A stretch of DNA of 52,830 nucleotides. Origin: Dehalococcoidia bacterium (GTDB taxonomy: Bacteria; Chloroflexota; Dehalococcoidia; Lucifugimonadales; UBA3495). Location: the NCBI GenBank assembly GCA_022825745.1, contig JAJDWF010000133.1, forward strand, positions 1-52,830, read 5' to 3'. Shown here piece after piece: positions 25,682-34,724 of the stretch. The position numbers were made by a program, and so were the translations under genes. A model generated the notes under the pieces. The model was given only the letters and a program-made list of their open reading frames with translations, was not told the origin of the DNA and searched no databases. How positions within the stretch are numbered: the first letter of the stretch is position 1; each line of letters begins with the position of its first letter.

Positions 25682-26506
25682 TTAGGGGGCGCGGATGGGG
25701 TAGAGGTGTCGCCAGCGGATGTTGGTCCAGCGGATGCGGTTGAAGTCGATGGGGTTGCCGGGGTTTTCGGCGTTCCAGCCGACCAGGTACTCGGCGTAGC
25801 GGGTGAGGAAGTCGTTCATCTGCTCGGGACAGGTAATGAGATGCTCCATTGAGGGGCTGCGACGGGCGGCCTGTTCGCGCTGCGCGTCGTCCAGGACGTT
25901 GCCATCACAGTCGTGGAGGCGGTCTTCGCAGACGCAGGGGAAGGAATAGGTCCTGTAGTACACCGGGCCGTGCTTGCTGAATTCGATGAGTTCGGCGCGG
26001 CGTTGGGCTTCCAGTTCTTCAGGGGTCAGCTCGGCAGGTTCAGGTTCGGTGGCGGCCTGGGCCTCTGCGTCGTCGGGAACGTAGTCAAAGCCGCGTTGGA
26101 GGAGTTCTTTGGCGGCGGAAAGGCGATGGCAGGGTTTGAAGTCGGGGAGTTCGCCCTGCATGACGTTGACCAGGAATCGGACGGCGATGCGGCCATCGTC
26201 GGTTTCTTCACGGACGATTTGGGCCAGTTCAGACCGGACGCGGTGGGCCGCGTTTTGGGATTCGGATTGCCGCGGCGCGTGAGCCTGGGAGCGGGATTCG
26301 CGCTGGCGTGCGCGTTGGTCGGCATGGGCGCGGTCGATGACGGTCTGGGCCTGGTCGAAGCCGAGCTTGACGAGGAGTCGAGCGGCGTCGATGCGGTGAC
26401 AGGGTCGGAAGTCCGGGAGATCGCCGTCCATGGCGGAGACGAGGAAGCGGACGATGAGTCGGCCGTCCTGGATTTCCTGGGCGATGATGTCGGCGAGGTT
26501 GGACAT
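25682..26506 (-). CDS. Hypothetical protein with duplicated ~55-residue domain
   Basis: A 274-residue protein. Two copies of one domain, each VRFLV-x-xM-G-LPDF-PCHR-xAA--L---GF, sit near residues 20-52 and 105-140, separated by an Arg/Gln-rich linker. A C-terminal part has two Cys (FPCVCEDRLHDC) and a Trp-rich end (WTNIRWRHLYP). The ATG at 26506 gives a fitting N-terminus; an upstream frame overlaps the divergent RND promoter. I do not recognise it. The duplicated unit looks like a small helical DNA-binding or terminase-like segment, but this is not established. Confidence 0.65.
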   Translation of the reverse strand: MSNLADIIAQEIQDGRLIVRFLVSAMDGDLPDFRPCHRIDAARLLVKLGFDQAQTVIDRAHADQRARQRESRSQAHAPRQSESQNAAHRVRSELAQIVREETDDGRIAVRFLVNVMQGELPDFKPCHRLSAAKELLQRGFDYVPDDAEAQAATEPEPAELTPEELEAQRRAELIEFSKHGPVYYRTYSFPCVCEDRLHDCDGNVLDDAQREQAARRSPSMEHLITCPEQMNDFLTRYAEYLVGWNAENPGNPIDFNRIRWTNIRWRHLYPIRAP

Positions 26507-26691
26507 ATATTCTATTTTAGGGAAGGCGGCGGGGGGTGTCAAAGGGGAAGTGTCATCGTAATCCGGCGCGTGCCCGCGTCTGCCCAAAACATGCTGTGCC
26601 GTTGTATCCTGTGCAGCATCAGGGAAGTTATTCGGCAGGGCAATCGACGATCCGATTCGGACTGGTCGCCGGCATCCATGGGGAGCGCGAT

Positions 26692-29600
26692 ATGATCTTT
26701 CTGACCAGGCTGGCGCTGCGCAGTCGAACCGTAACCGTCATGGCGTTGATCCTGATCCTGGTGGGCGGCGTTTACGCTTACCAGCAGTTGCAGCAAGAGC
26801 TCTTTCCCGAGATCAGCCTGGGGGTCATCAACGTCTCGACCTCGTTTCAGCAGGGCACTCCTTACCAAGTTTCCCAGGACGTGACCAAGCCCATCGAGGA
26901 CGTGATCATCGGGATGGAGGGGCTGAAAGAGGTGACGTCCTCCTCGCGGGGCAGCCGTTCCACGGTGCGGGCCAGCTTCGAGAACAACGCTGACCTGGAG
27001 GAGGCGGAGGCAGAAATCCTCAGCCGCGTTACCGCCCTGCGGCTGCCCGACGCCGCCGGCGACCCGCGGGTGTTCGCGCTGACGCCCAACCAGCGCCCGG
27101 TCATGGAGCTGAGCATATCGGGGCAGCGCGACATTCCCGAGTTGCTCAGGATCGTCGAGCGCCAGATTGCGCCGCCCTTGCAAACCATCCCCGGCGTGTT
27201 CGAGGTGGACATAGAGGGCGGTGTCTCGGAGCAGGTTTTCGTTACCGTTGACCCCGTGCTGCTGGAAACCTACGGCCTGACCATCCAGAACGTCATCGGC
27301 GCGTTGCAGAGCAATTCCGTGGACCTGACCGCCGGCAGCATGTCCTCCCAGGACGGCATGGTGACCGTGCGCGCCTTCCACGGCTACGCCAACCTGGACA
27401 CCATCCGCAACCTGCCGGTGGGCTTCACGCGACCCGGCGAGCAGTCCGGCCCAGACCGAACCGGCGGCAGCAGGGCCACTCCCATCCGCCTGTCCGAAGT
27501 GGCCGACGTGCGCGTCGCCACTCCGGAGGCCAGCACCGTGTCGCGCACGAACGGCCAGCCCAGCGTGAGCCTCAACGTGCTGAAATCCCCCGACGGCAAC
27601 ACCATCGACATTACCCGCGAAATCGACGATTTGCTGCTGGAACTCGAAAGCCAACTGCCGCCGGACCTGGACATCGCGGTGGTGGACAGCCAGGCCCCGC
27701 GTCTGGAAGAGGAACTGAGCAAGGTCATCAACCAGGGCGTCCAGGGCTTTGCTTTTGCCGTCATCGCCGTGTTCGTGTTCCTGCTGCAAATCCGGCCGGC
27801 CCTGTTCTCCGGCGTTATCAACACGTTCCGGCCCACCGTGATAATCGCGCTGTCCATTCCCCTGAGCGTGATGGTGACGCTGCTGGTGATGGCGGTTTTC
27901 GACTGGACGATGAACTTCATGAGCCTGGCCGGCCTGGCCATCGCCGTGGGGCGCATCGTAGATGACAGCATCGTGGTGCTGGAGAACATCTACCGGCACA
28001 TCCAGGGCGGCAGCACCCGGGCCGTCGCCGTCGTGGAGGCGACCCGGGAGGTGAGCCCGGCCATCGTAGCGTCAACGCTGACCACCGTGGCCGTGTTCAT
28101 TCCGCTGGGATTCCTGCCCGGCGTGGTCGGCCAGTTCTTCCTGCCCTTTGCCCAAACGGTGTGCGTGTCGCTGGTGGCTTCCACCCTGGTGGCGCTGACC
28201 GCCGTTCCGGTGTTGGCGTCGTGGTTCCTGCGCCGGGGCGAACTGGATAACCGTCCGGCCGTCAGCCAGCAGGACACCCTGCTGCAGAAGCTGTACACCC
28301 CGGTGCTGCGGCTGGCCCTGCGGTTCCGGTTGATAACGGCGGTCCTGAGCATCCTGGTGGTGCTGGCCAGCCTGACGCTGATCCGCTCGCTGCCCATCGA
28401 ACTTTTCTCCCAGGGCCGCACCGAGGGCATCCGCATCGACCTGAGCCTGCGGAGCAACCCTTCCACCGGGCAGCTTTTCCAGGAGGTCCGGGAGGTCGAA
28501 CGGGCGCTGGACGATTTCGTGGCCGACGGCGCGGTGGAAAGTTACCAGGTGACGCTGGGTTCCAGCAGCCGGAACTTTGGCGGCGGCGCGGACGCTTCGT
28601 TTGACCGGGCCGGCTTCAACGTGGCGCTGACCGAGAACGCTCCCGCCGACCTGGACGAGCAAATTCGCAACGCCCTGCCCGAAAAACGGGGCGTTACCGT
28701 CCGCGTGTTCGCCGACTCCGGCGGGCCGGGCCGCGGCGGCGGCGTGAGGCTCACCCTGACCGGCCCCAACTACGAGGACGTTCGGGCCGCCACCGACACC
28801 CTCCAGGCGGCCATCGAGCGCGACCCCGGCGTCCGCAACGCCAGCACCAACATCGTAGATGGCGCCGAGGAATTCACCATCACCATCGACCCCAACGAGG
28901 CCGGACGCTACGGGCTGTCAAGCATGAACGTGGCCGGCCAGATTCGCACCTGGCTCCGGGGCAGCGACGTTACGGAAGTCAACCTGGGCGAAGAGACGCT
29001 GGACGTGGTGGTGCGGGGCGCGCCCGACGCGGTGGACGACGCCGACGACATCCCGCTGCTGCCCATCGCCGGCAACGCCGGCGCGGTTCCGCTGGGCAGC
29101 ATATCCGACACCGGGTACACCGTTGGTCCCAGCGTGGTCACGCACTACAACGGCCATCGCTCGGCCACCATCTCCGGCAGCCTGGCCGGCCGGGACGCCG
29201 GCGCCATCGGCGAGCGCGTCGATGCCATCGTGGCCGCGACGCCGCTGCCCCCGGGCATCAGCGTACGCTCCGGCGGCACGTTCAGCGACATCCGCGAGGA
29301 ATTCAACAACGTTTACGTGGCCATGGCCATCGGCGTTTCCCTGGTGTACCTGGTGATGGTGGCAACGCTGGGCTCGCTGAAAATCCCGTTCATCATCGTG
29401 TTGAGCATGCCGCTGGCGGTGGTGGGCGCGCTGATCGCGTTGGTCATCACCGACCGCTCGTTGAGCCTGCCGGCGCTGATGGGGTTCCTGCTGCTGGTGG
29501 GCATCGTGGTGACCAACGCCATCGTGCTGCTGACGTTTGTGCAGCAATTGAGGCAGAGGGGCGAGCCGCCGTATGAAGCCGTCATGGCGGCCAGCCGCAC

Positions 29601-29892
29601 CCGGCTGCGTCCCATCCTGATGACGGCCTTCACCACCATCCTGGCGCTGGTCCCGCTGTCGCTGAGCGATTCCGCCGGCCTGGTGGGGGCGGAGCTGGCG
29701 ACGGTGGTGATCGGCGGCCTGCTGAGCTCCACTTTCCTAACGCTGGTGGCGGTTCCCGTCGTGTACCTGCTGTTCGAGGAGTCGGTTCCCAACCTTTACG
29801 CCCGCGTGCGCCGGCTGGTGTGGCGGCGGAATGCGGAGTCGCCAAAGGGCGATACGGATAGCGAGCAGGAAGTCGAACCGGCAGCGGTGTAA
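26692..29892 (+). CDS. RND-family efflux permease (HAE1/AcrB type)
   Basis: A 1066-residue inner-membrane pump with the RND plan: N-terminal helix TVMALILILVGGVY, LFPEIS and two large loops, then the helix-4 motif AVGRIVDDSIVVLENIYRH with the proton-relay aspartates, and the mirrored second half. RND pumps use proton motive force to export lipophilic compounds together with a fusion protein and an outer channel. Neither partner gene is close, which may reflect a monoderm-like envelope. GGGGAG precedes the ATG at 26692. Substrate unknown. Confidence 0.9.
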   Translation: MIFLTRLALRSRTVTVMALILILVGGVYAYQQLQQELFPEISLGVINVSTSFQQGTPYQVSQDVTKPIEDVIIGMEGLKEVTSSSRGSRSTVRASFENNADLEEAEAEILSRVTALRLPDAAGDPRVFALTPNQRPVMELSISGQRDIPELLRIVERQIAPPLQTIPGVFEVDIEGGVSEQVFVTVDPVLLETYGLTIQNVIGALQSNSVDLTAGSMSSQDGMVTVRAFHGYANLDTIRNLPVGFTRPGEQSGPDRTGGSRATPIRLSEVADVRVATPEASTVSRTNGQPSVSLNVLKSPDGNTIDITREIDDLLLELESQLPPDLDIAVVDSQAPRLEEELSKVINQGVQGFAFAVIAVFVFLLQIRPALFSGVINTFRPTVIIALSIPLSVMVTLLVMAVFDWTMNFMSLAGLAIAVGRIVDDSIVVLENIYRHIQGGSTRAVAVVEATREVSPAIVASTLTTVAVFIPLGFLPGVVGQFFLPFAQTVCVSLVASTLVALTAVPVLASWFLRRGELDNRPAVSQQDTLLQKLYTPVLRLALRFRLITAVLSILVVLASLTLIRSLPIELFSQGRTEGIRIDLSLRSNPSTGQLFQEVREVERALDDFVADGAVESYQVTLGSSSRNFGGGADASFDRAGFNVALTENAPADLDEQIRNALPEKRGVTVRVFADSGGPGRGGGVRLTLTGPNYEDVRAATDTLQAAIERDPGVRNASTNIVDGAEEFTITIDPNEAGRYGLSSMNVAGQIRTWLRGSDVTEVNLGEETLDVVVRGAPDAVDDADDIPLLPIAGNAGAVPLGSISDTGYTVGPSVVTHYNGHRSATISGSLAGRDAGAIGERVDAIVAATPLPPGISVRSGGTFSDIREEFNNVYVAMAIGVSLVYLVMVATLGSLKIPFIIVLSMPLAVVGALIALVITDRSLSLPALMGFLLLVGIVVTNAIVLLTFVQQLRQRGEPPYEAVMAASRTRLRPILMTAFTTILALVPLSLSDSAGLVGAELATVVIGGLLSSTFLTLVAVPVVYLLFEESVPNLYARVRRLVWRRNAESPKGDTDSEQEVEPAAV

Positions 29893-29954
29893 GGGGGCGC
29901 TCTGCTATATTAGGTTCACTTGCGTCCGACGCACCTACCGATTCCGGGGGCATC

Positions 29955-31256
29955 GTGTTCACATCCCTTCGCCTGGTCAACTTCAAGAATTTTGCCGACG
30001 AGACCCTGAAATTGGGGCCGTTCACGGTAATCGTCGGCGCCAACGCCAGCGGCAAGAGCAACATACGCGACGCCTTTCGGTTCCTGCATGGGATAGGGCG
30101 GGGGTACACGCTGGCGGAAGCTATCGGCGGCAAACTTGGGCCGGGCGGATACGTGGAGTGGGAGCCGATTCGGGGGGCACCCGACGAAGTCGCTCGGATT
30201 GAGCCGAGATACTCCTACGAGTGGTCCACCTTCTCCACTCATCTTGCGATAGATGCGAATGGCGAATTTGATTATTGCATAAAGGCCGGATTCAACCAGA
30301 ATCATACGGAAGGATATCGCGTGTTTGAGGAACACCTAAAAGCACAATCTGGCCCAATTTATGCAACTGTCGGAGAAACCAATGCCTCGACCGTACAGAT
30401 ACGGCTGTCTGATGGCCGTAAGTTCCCCTTTGAAAACAGCGCGTTCAAACTCAACTCGAACCAACCTATCCTGACCCAGCTTTATAGACCTGGGTTGGAA
30501 CAACCGCCATACCCGGACCCAATACCAAACATCCCCACCATTTTGGGGAACACGCGCTTTATCGAGTCTTCTCCGGCATGGATGCGGCAACCGTCCGTTC
30601 CCGGCGCAACCACCCTTGGCGACTACGGTCAGAACCTGCCTACCGTGTTGGAGGCAATCTGCGCCGATGCCGACCGCAAGCAAACGCTGCTCTCGTGGTT
30701 TGAGGAGCTGACGCCCATGGAGGTGACCGGGTTTGAGTTTCCCCGTGATCCCAGCGGCAGGGTGCATCTGCAAATCGTGGAACGCAACGGCCGCAAGGTA
30801 TCGGCCTACAGCGCATCCGATGGTACTCTGCGCTTTCTGGGCATACTGGCCACGCTGCTGAACGAAGACGCCGGCGGTGTCTATTTCTTCGAAGAAATAG
30901 ACACCGGCATCCATCCCAACCGCCTGTGGCTGTTGCTGGATTTGATTGAACGGCAGACTGCCAAGGGCAAGATCCAGGTCATCACCACCACCCATAACCC
31001 GGCACTGCTAGATTGGATCAGAGATGAAACATTTGAGCATACGTCCGTGATCTATCGAGACGAATACTGGTCGGACAGCGTGATTCGCCCAATAGCCGAC
31101 TTGTACCACCTGCGGGAACTGCGAAAGTCTCAGGGATTGGGACGTTTATTCACCAGCGGCTGGCTGGAATCGGCGATGAAGGCATCCGAAGGGGATTTCG
31201 ACACGGACCACTTGGATGATGACGACGAAGACGAGTGGGAGATGCAGCCTGAATGA
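29955..31256 (+). CDS. AAA-family ATPase (OLD/RecF-like) of a two-gene module
   Basis: A 433-residue ABC/SMC-like ATPase. FTSLRLVNFKNF begins it; Walker A GANASGKS is at 28-35, the signature YSASDGTLRFLGILA near 285, Walker B VYFFEEIDTGIHPN near 310, and an H-loop TTTHNPALLDW after it. Such ATPases pair with TOPRIM nucleases in OLD, Gabija-like and other defence or repair systems. The start is a GTG (MFTSL) and the stop overlaps the next start as ATGA, so the pair is co-translated. Highly acidic C-terminus (HLDDDDEDEWE). Confidence 0.88.
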   Translation: MFTSLRLVNFKNFADETLKLGPFTVIVGANASGKSNIRDAFRFLHGIGRGYTLAEAIGGKLGPGGYVEWEPIRGAPDEVARIEPRYSYEWSTFSTHLAIDANGEFDYCIKAGFNQNHTEGYRVFEEHLKAQSGPIYATVGETNASTVQIRLSDGRKFPFENSAFKLNSNQPILTQLYRPGLEQPPYPDPIPNIPTILGNTRFIESSPAWMRQPSVPGATTLGDYGQNLPTVLEAICADADRKQTLLSWFEELTPMEVTGFEFPRDPSGRVHLQIVERNGRKVSAYSASDGTLRFLGILATLLNEDAGGVYFFEEIDTGIHPNRLWLLLDLIERQTAKGKIQVITTTHNPALLDWIRDETFEHTSVIYRDEYWSDSVIRPIADLYHLRELRKSQGLGRLFTSGWLESAMKASEGDFDTDHLDDDDEDEWEMQPE

Positions 31257-31819
31257 ACGCGCTCATCATCCCCGAAGACTTCCGCAAAGACCAATACATC
31301 CTCAAACCGCTATTCACCCGGCTTTTCCGGCGCTTGGTCGGGCGTTCAGTACAGGTGGATGTTTGCGTAGATCCGTTGCTCGGTGGCGTTACGGAAGCCC
31401 TCAAATCGGAACGCATAGCAGAAATTATGGAAGCCAACCGGAACATGTATGACCTATACATCCTCTGCGTTGATCGGGATGGCGTGGTCGGCCGGCGGCA
31501 AAGGCTTGACGATATACAGCGTGAATTCGGTCCCACCTTCCTCGCGGAAAACGCTTGGGAGGAACTGGAAACCTGGGTTCTGGCCGGTTTGGACCTGCCC
31601 CGCGAATGGCGTTGGACGGACGTGCGCGCCGAGATTCACGTCAAGGAACGATTCTTCGAACGGTTGGTTGACCTACGGGGCTTGGCTGACTCAACAGGCG
31701 GCGGACGCAAGGCGCTGGCCGAGTTGGCTTCGCGCCGTATCCCCACCATCCGCCAGAAGTGTCCAGAGGATTTCGACTCGCTAGCGCAACGTCTGCAATC
31801 TATCGCGGACTCGCCATAA
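31253..31819 (+). CDS. TOPRIM/DUF4276-like partner of the AAA ATPase
   Basis: A 188-residue protein. YILCVDRDGVVG (Asp74, Asp76) resembles the TOPRIM DxD strand, with ENAWEELETWVLAGLDLP (Glu near 99-106) giving a possible metal-binding acidic set. The layout is like DUF4276-type proteins paired with AAA ATPases. Predicted metal-dependent nuclease, inference only. It overlaps the ATPase by ATGA and ends shortly before the aprB promoter. Confidence 0.6.
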   Translation: MNALIIPEDFRKDQYILKPLFTRLFRRLVGRSVQVDVCVDPLLGGVTEALKSERIAEIMEANRNMYDLYILCVDRDGVVGRRQRLDDIQREFGPTFLAENAWEELETWVLAGLDLPREWRWTDVRAEIHVKERFFERLVDLRGLADSTGGGRKALAELASRRIPTIRQKCPEDFDSLAQRLQSIADSP

Positions 31820-31828
31820 GGCCACCTG

Positions 31829-31858
31829 TTCCGCTCGTCCTGGGCCTGTCGAAGGATG
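31829..31858. repeat. Dispersed palindromic motif of the GTCCTGGGCCTGTCGAAGGA type
   Basis: The intergenic stretch holds CGTCCTGGGCCTGTCGAAGGA, close to the REP-like GTCC-GAGC-TGTCGAAGGAC palindrome scattered through many bacterial genomes. Only one copy is in the window. Confidence 0.45.
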
Positions 31859-31880
31859 CCCGTTGCTATCTTCCCATTGA

Positions 31881-31889
31881 TGTTATAAT
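31881..31889 (+). promoter_or_regulatory. Extended -10 promoter before aprB
   Basis: TG-T-TATAAT, an extended -10 box, 57 bases before the aprB start; the -35 region is weak. The ribosome site GAGGAG lies 6-7 bases before the GTG. Confidence 0.5.
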
Positions 31890-31945
31890 GCCCCGCAGAC
31901 TTTTTTGCCGCTATCGATTTTCGACTTGCAATAGAGGAGTTGTCC

Positions 31946-32383
31946 GTGCCTACCTACGTCGATCCCTCCGCCTGCAACGCCTGCGCCGGCGTCCACGGCG
32001 GCCCCCAGTGCGTCTATATCTGTCCCAACGACCTCATGGTGCTGGACGATGTCGTGAACAAGGGCAGCAACCAGGAACCCGAGATGTGTTCGGAGTGCTA
32101 CGCGTGCGTCAAGCTCTGCCCTGAGAACGCCATCCACGTCCGGGGCTACGCCGACTTCGTGCCGCTGGGCGCCGAGGTGCAGCCCCACTACGAGGGTCAG
32201 GACATCGTCTGGAACGTGACCTTCCGCGATGGACGCACCGAGCATTTCCGCTTCGCCTCGCGCTCCACGCCTTGGGGCAGCATCGACCCCTACGCCGGCA
32301 TCAACCCGGCCGACCGCGACGCCCTGCGCACCACCGCCCTTTTCGGCGAACCCGAATACCTCATGCTGCCCGATTCCGCCTAG
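31946..32383 (+). CDS. aprB: Adenylylsulfate (APS) reductase beta subunit
   Basis: A 145-residue iron-sulfur subunit. Cys10, 13, 22, 26 and Cys48, 51, 54, 58 bind two [4Fe-4S] clusters; CVYICPNDLMVLD, CSECYACVKLCP and YADFVPLG match AprB of sulfate reducers. The tail STPWGSIDPYAG is the extension that wraps around AprA. AprBA interconverts APS and sulfite plus AMP; in sulfur oxidisers it runs toward APS. The GTG (as in PTYVD) is the natural start. aprA lies 468 bases downstream, with one small gene between. Confidence 0.93.
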   Translation: MPTYVDPSACNACAGVHGGPQCVYICPNDLMVLDDVVNKGSNQEPEMCSECYACVKLCPENAIHVRGYADFVPLGAEVQPHYEGQDIVWNVTFRDGRTEHFRFASRSTPWGSIDPYAGINPADRDALRTTALFGEPEYLMLPDSA

Positions 32384-32387
32384 CGAG

Positions 32388-32756
32388 ATGACTACCGCAG
32401 CCGACACCATCGCCTACCACCGGGAACGCAGTTGGCATTTCCTGGCGCTGGTGGACGACGAACTGGCCCGGGGCGAACTGGAAGAGGCCAGCAACAAGCT
32501 GTGGGGCGCGGCCGCGCACGCCATCAAAGCCGTCGCCGAAAGCCGCGGCTGGCCTCACCACGCCCATGCGCTTCTCCAGCAAACCATGGAGCGCTTAATC
32601 AGCGAAGAAGGAGCGTCTCAACATTTGTTCGGCCAATATATGATGGCGTCAGCTTATCACCAAGGATTCTACGCGTGGCCACCACCAGCGGACGCGATTC
32701 GCTACGGCAAGGAAATCATCACCGAGTTTATCGCCGCGTTGGAAAGCCTGGGCTGA
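32388..32756 (+). CDS. PaREP1-like helical protein between aprB and aprA
   Basis: A 122-residue helical protein. LDDELARGELEEASNKLWGAAAHAIKAVAESRGWPH (quoted in part) matches the helix pattern of the PaREP1-like proteins at 16-17 kb. It starts 5 bases after the aprB stop without a clear ribosome site, and a promoter for aprA lies beyond it. It could be a HEPN-related regulator or simply an inserted gene. Function unknown. Confidence 0.6.
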   Translation: MTTAADTIAYHRERSWHFLALVDDELARGELEEASNKLWGAAAHAIKAVAESRGWPHHAHALLQQTMERLISEEGASQHLFGQYMMASAYHQGFYAWPPPADAIRYGKEIITEFIAALESLG

Positions 32757-32765
32757 TACTGTTTC

Positions 32766-32794
32766 TTGACCGCCCATTTCCCCCAATTTGCTAT
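32766..32794 (+). promoter_or_regulatory. Promoter of aprA
   Basis: TTGACC (32766-32771), 17-base spacer, TGCTAT (32789-32794), 57 bases before the start of aprA. GAGGAG is the ribosome site. Confidence 0.5.
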
Positions 32795-32850
32795 ACTGCC
32801 GCGCGCCGCTTTTACCTGCTGCCGGCCAAACCCTGAGGAGTACCCCCAAG

Positions 32851-34710
32851 ATGTCTCAACCCGAAACCCGTATCGTTGAATCCGACGTCCTGATCATCGG
32901 CGGCGGCATGTCCGGCTGCGGCGCGGCCATCGAAGCCCGTTACTGGGGCGGCGACGACCTGCGCATCGTCATGGTGGACAAGGCCGCCACCGACCGCAGC
33001 GGCGCCGTGGGCGAAGGGCTGTCCGCCATCAACATGTACATGGGGATGCGGCACGGCTGGAACCAGCCCGAGGACTACGTGGAGTACGTCCGCAACGACA
33101 TGATGGGCGTCTCCCGCGAGGACCTGGTGTACGACGTGGCCCGCCACGTGGACAGCAGCGTCCACATGTTTGAAGAGTGGGGATTGCCCTTCTGGTACGA
33201 CGATGAGGGGCTTTACGTGCGGGAAGGCCGCTGGCAGGTGATGATCCACGGCGAAGCCTACAAGCCCATCGTGTCCGAGGCCACCAAGAAAGCCATCGGG
33301 CCGGACAACCACTACGAGCGCGTCTTCATCTCCCACCTGTTCACCGACGCCGACGACCCAGGCCGCATCGCCGGCGCCGTGGGATTCGGCGTCCGTGAGG
33401 ATGTGATCTACATCTTCAAGGCCCGTTCCGTCATCAGCGCGGCCGGCGGCGCTACCGCCATCTTCCGGCCCCGCAGCGTGGGCGAGGGCATGGGCCGCAC
33501 CTGGTACTCCATCTTCGATACCGGTTCCGTGTACGGCCTCATCATCCCGGTAGGCGGGGAGATGACCCAGATGGAGCACCGCTTCGTGCCCAGCCGGTTC
33601 AAGGACTCCTACGGACCGGTGGGCGCGTGGTCGCAGTTGTTCCGGGCCGACCTGACCAACGCGGCCGGCGAAAACTACTTCATCAACCGCCTGCCCGAAC
33701 TCAAGAAGTACGACCCCTACGGTTCCGCCTTCCCGACGCCGACGCCGTTGCGCAACCACCTGCTCTGGACGGAGATCCAGGCCGGCAACGGCCCCATCAT
33801 GCTGAAGACGCCCGAGGCCATCGACGCCCTGGCCGCCGGCGACGAGCACCGCAAGCGCGATATCATCGCCGAAGCCTGGGAAGACTTCCTGGACATGACC
33901 ATCTCCCAGGCCATCCTGTGGGCGGCTCACAACATCGCGCCGGAGGAGCGGCCTTCGGAGGTCGTGCTGGCCGAGCCCTACATCATGGGCAGCCACAGCG
34001 GCGAGGCCGGCGCGTGGGTCAGCGGCCCCGAGGATGTGGCGCCCGACGGCTACCACTGGGGCTACAGCAAGATGACCACCGTGAACGGACTGTTTGCCGC
34101 CGGCGACGGCGTGGGAGCGTGTCCGCACAAGTTCTCGTCCGGTTCCTTTACCGAAGGCAGGCTGGCCGGCAAGTCCGCAGTGGCCTACGCCCTGGACAAC
34201 ACGACGCCGCCCAAGGTGGACGACCGCAAGATTGAAGAACTGAAGCGGCAGGCGTGGGCGCCCATGGTCACCTTCGAGGAAAACCAGCACGCCTCCACCA
34301 ACCCGGAGGTCAACCCCAACTACCTGCTGCCTCGCCAGGGCCTGTTCCGCTTGCAGAAGCTGATGGACGAGTACGTGGCCGGCGTGTCGGCCGGCTTCAC
34401 CACCAACGAGGCCACCATGCTGCGCGGGCTGGAACTGATGGGCATGTTGCGCGAAGACCTGGACAAGCTGGCCGCGCGCAGCCGCCACGAGCTGCTGCGG
34501 TGCCACGAGTTGATCCACCGCGCCTGGGTCGCCGAGGCCCACCTGCGCCACATGCTGCACCGCAAGGAAACCCGCTGGCCCGGCTTCTACTACCGCAGCG
34601 ACTACCCCGAAATGGACGAACCCAACTGGCGCGTCTTCGTCAACTCCCGCTACAACCCCGAGAAGGGCGAGTGGGACGTATTCACCCGCCCCTGCCCGCA
34701 GGTGTTTTAG
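32851..34710 (+). CDS. aprA: Adenylylsulfate (APS) reductase alpha subunit
   Basis: A 619-residue FAD flavoprotein of the fumarate-reductase fold. The dinucleotide motif DVLIIGGGMSGCGAA is at residues ~11-25. APS-reductase regions are clear: YGPVGAWSQLF, PTPLRNHLLW, EAWEDFLDMTISQAILWAA, YIMGSHSGEAGAWVSGPEDVAP, GLFAAGDGVGACPHKFSSGS. The subunit holds the APS site and passes electrons to AprB clusters. With aprB it suggests sulfite oxidation or sulfate activation, as noted in SAR202-type bacteria; sat and qmo genes are not in the window. Length fits AprA (~620-660). Confidence 0.95.
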   Translation: MSQPETRIVESDVLIIGGGMSGCGAAIEARYWGGDDLRIVMVDKAATDRSGAVGEGLSAINMYMGMRHGWNQPEDYVEYVRNDMMGVSREDLVYDVARHVDSSVHMFEEWGLPFWYDDEGLYVREGRWQVMIHGEAYKPIVSEATKKAIGPDNHYERVFISHLFTDADDPGRIAGAVGFGVREDVIYIFKARSVISAAGGATAIFRPRSVGEGMGRTWYSIFDTGSVYGLIIPVGGEMTQMEHRFVPSRFKDSYGPVGAWSQLFRADLTNAAGENYFINRLPELKKYDPYGSAFPTPTPLRNHLLWTEIQAGNGPIMLKTPEAIDALAAGDEHRKRDIIAEAWEDFLDMTISQAILWAAHNIAPEERPSEVVLAEPYIMGSHSGEAGAWVSGPEDVAPDGYHWGYSKMTTVNGLFAAGDGVGACPHKFSSGSFTEGRLAGKSAVAYALDNTTPPKVDDRKIEELKRQAWAPMVTFEENQHASTNPEVNPNYLLPRQGLFRLQKLMDEYVAGVSAGFTTNEATMLRGLELMGMLREDLDKLAARSRHELLRCHELIHRAWVAEAHLRHMLHRKETRWPGFYYRSDYPEMDEPNWRVFVNSRYNPEKGEWDVFTRPCPQVF

Positions 34711-34724
34711 GAACGGAGGGAATC

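Noticed and set aside
26539..27999. Minus-strand frame opposite the RND gene
   Set aside because: Shadow of the pump; no domain.
32812..34560. Long minus-strand frame opposite aprA
   Set aside because: It is a mirror of aprA with no motif.
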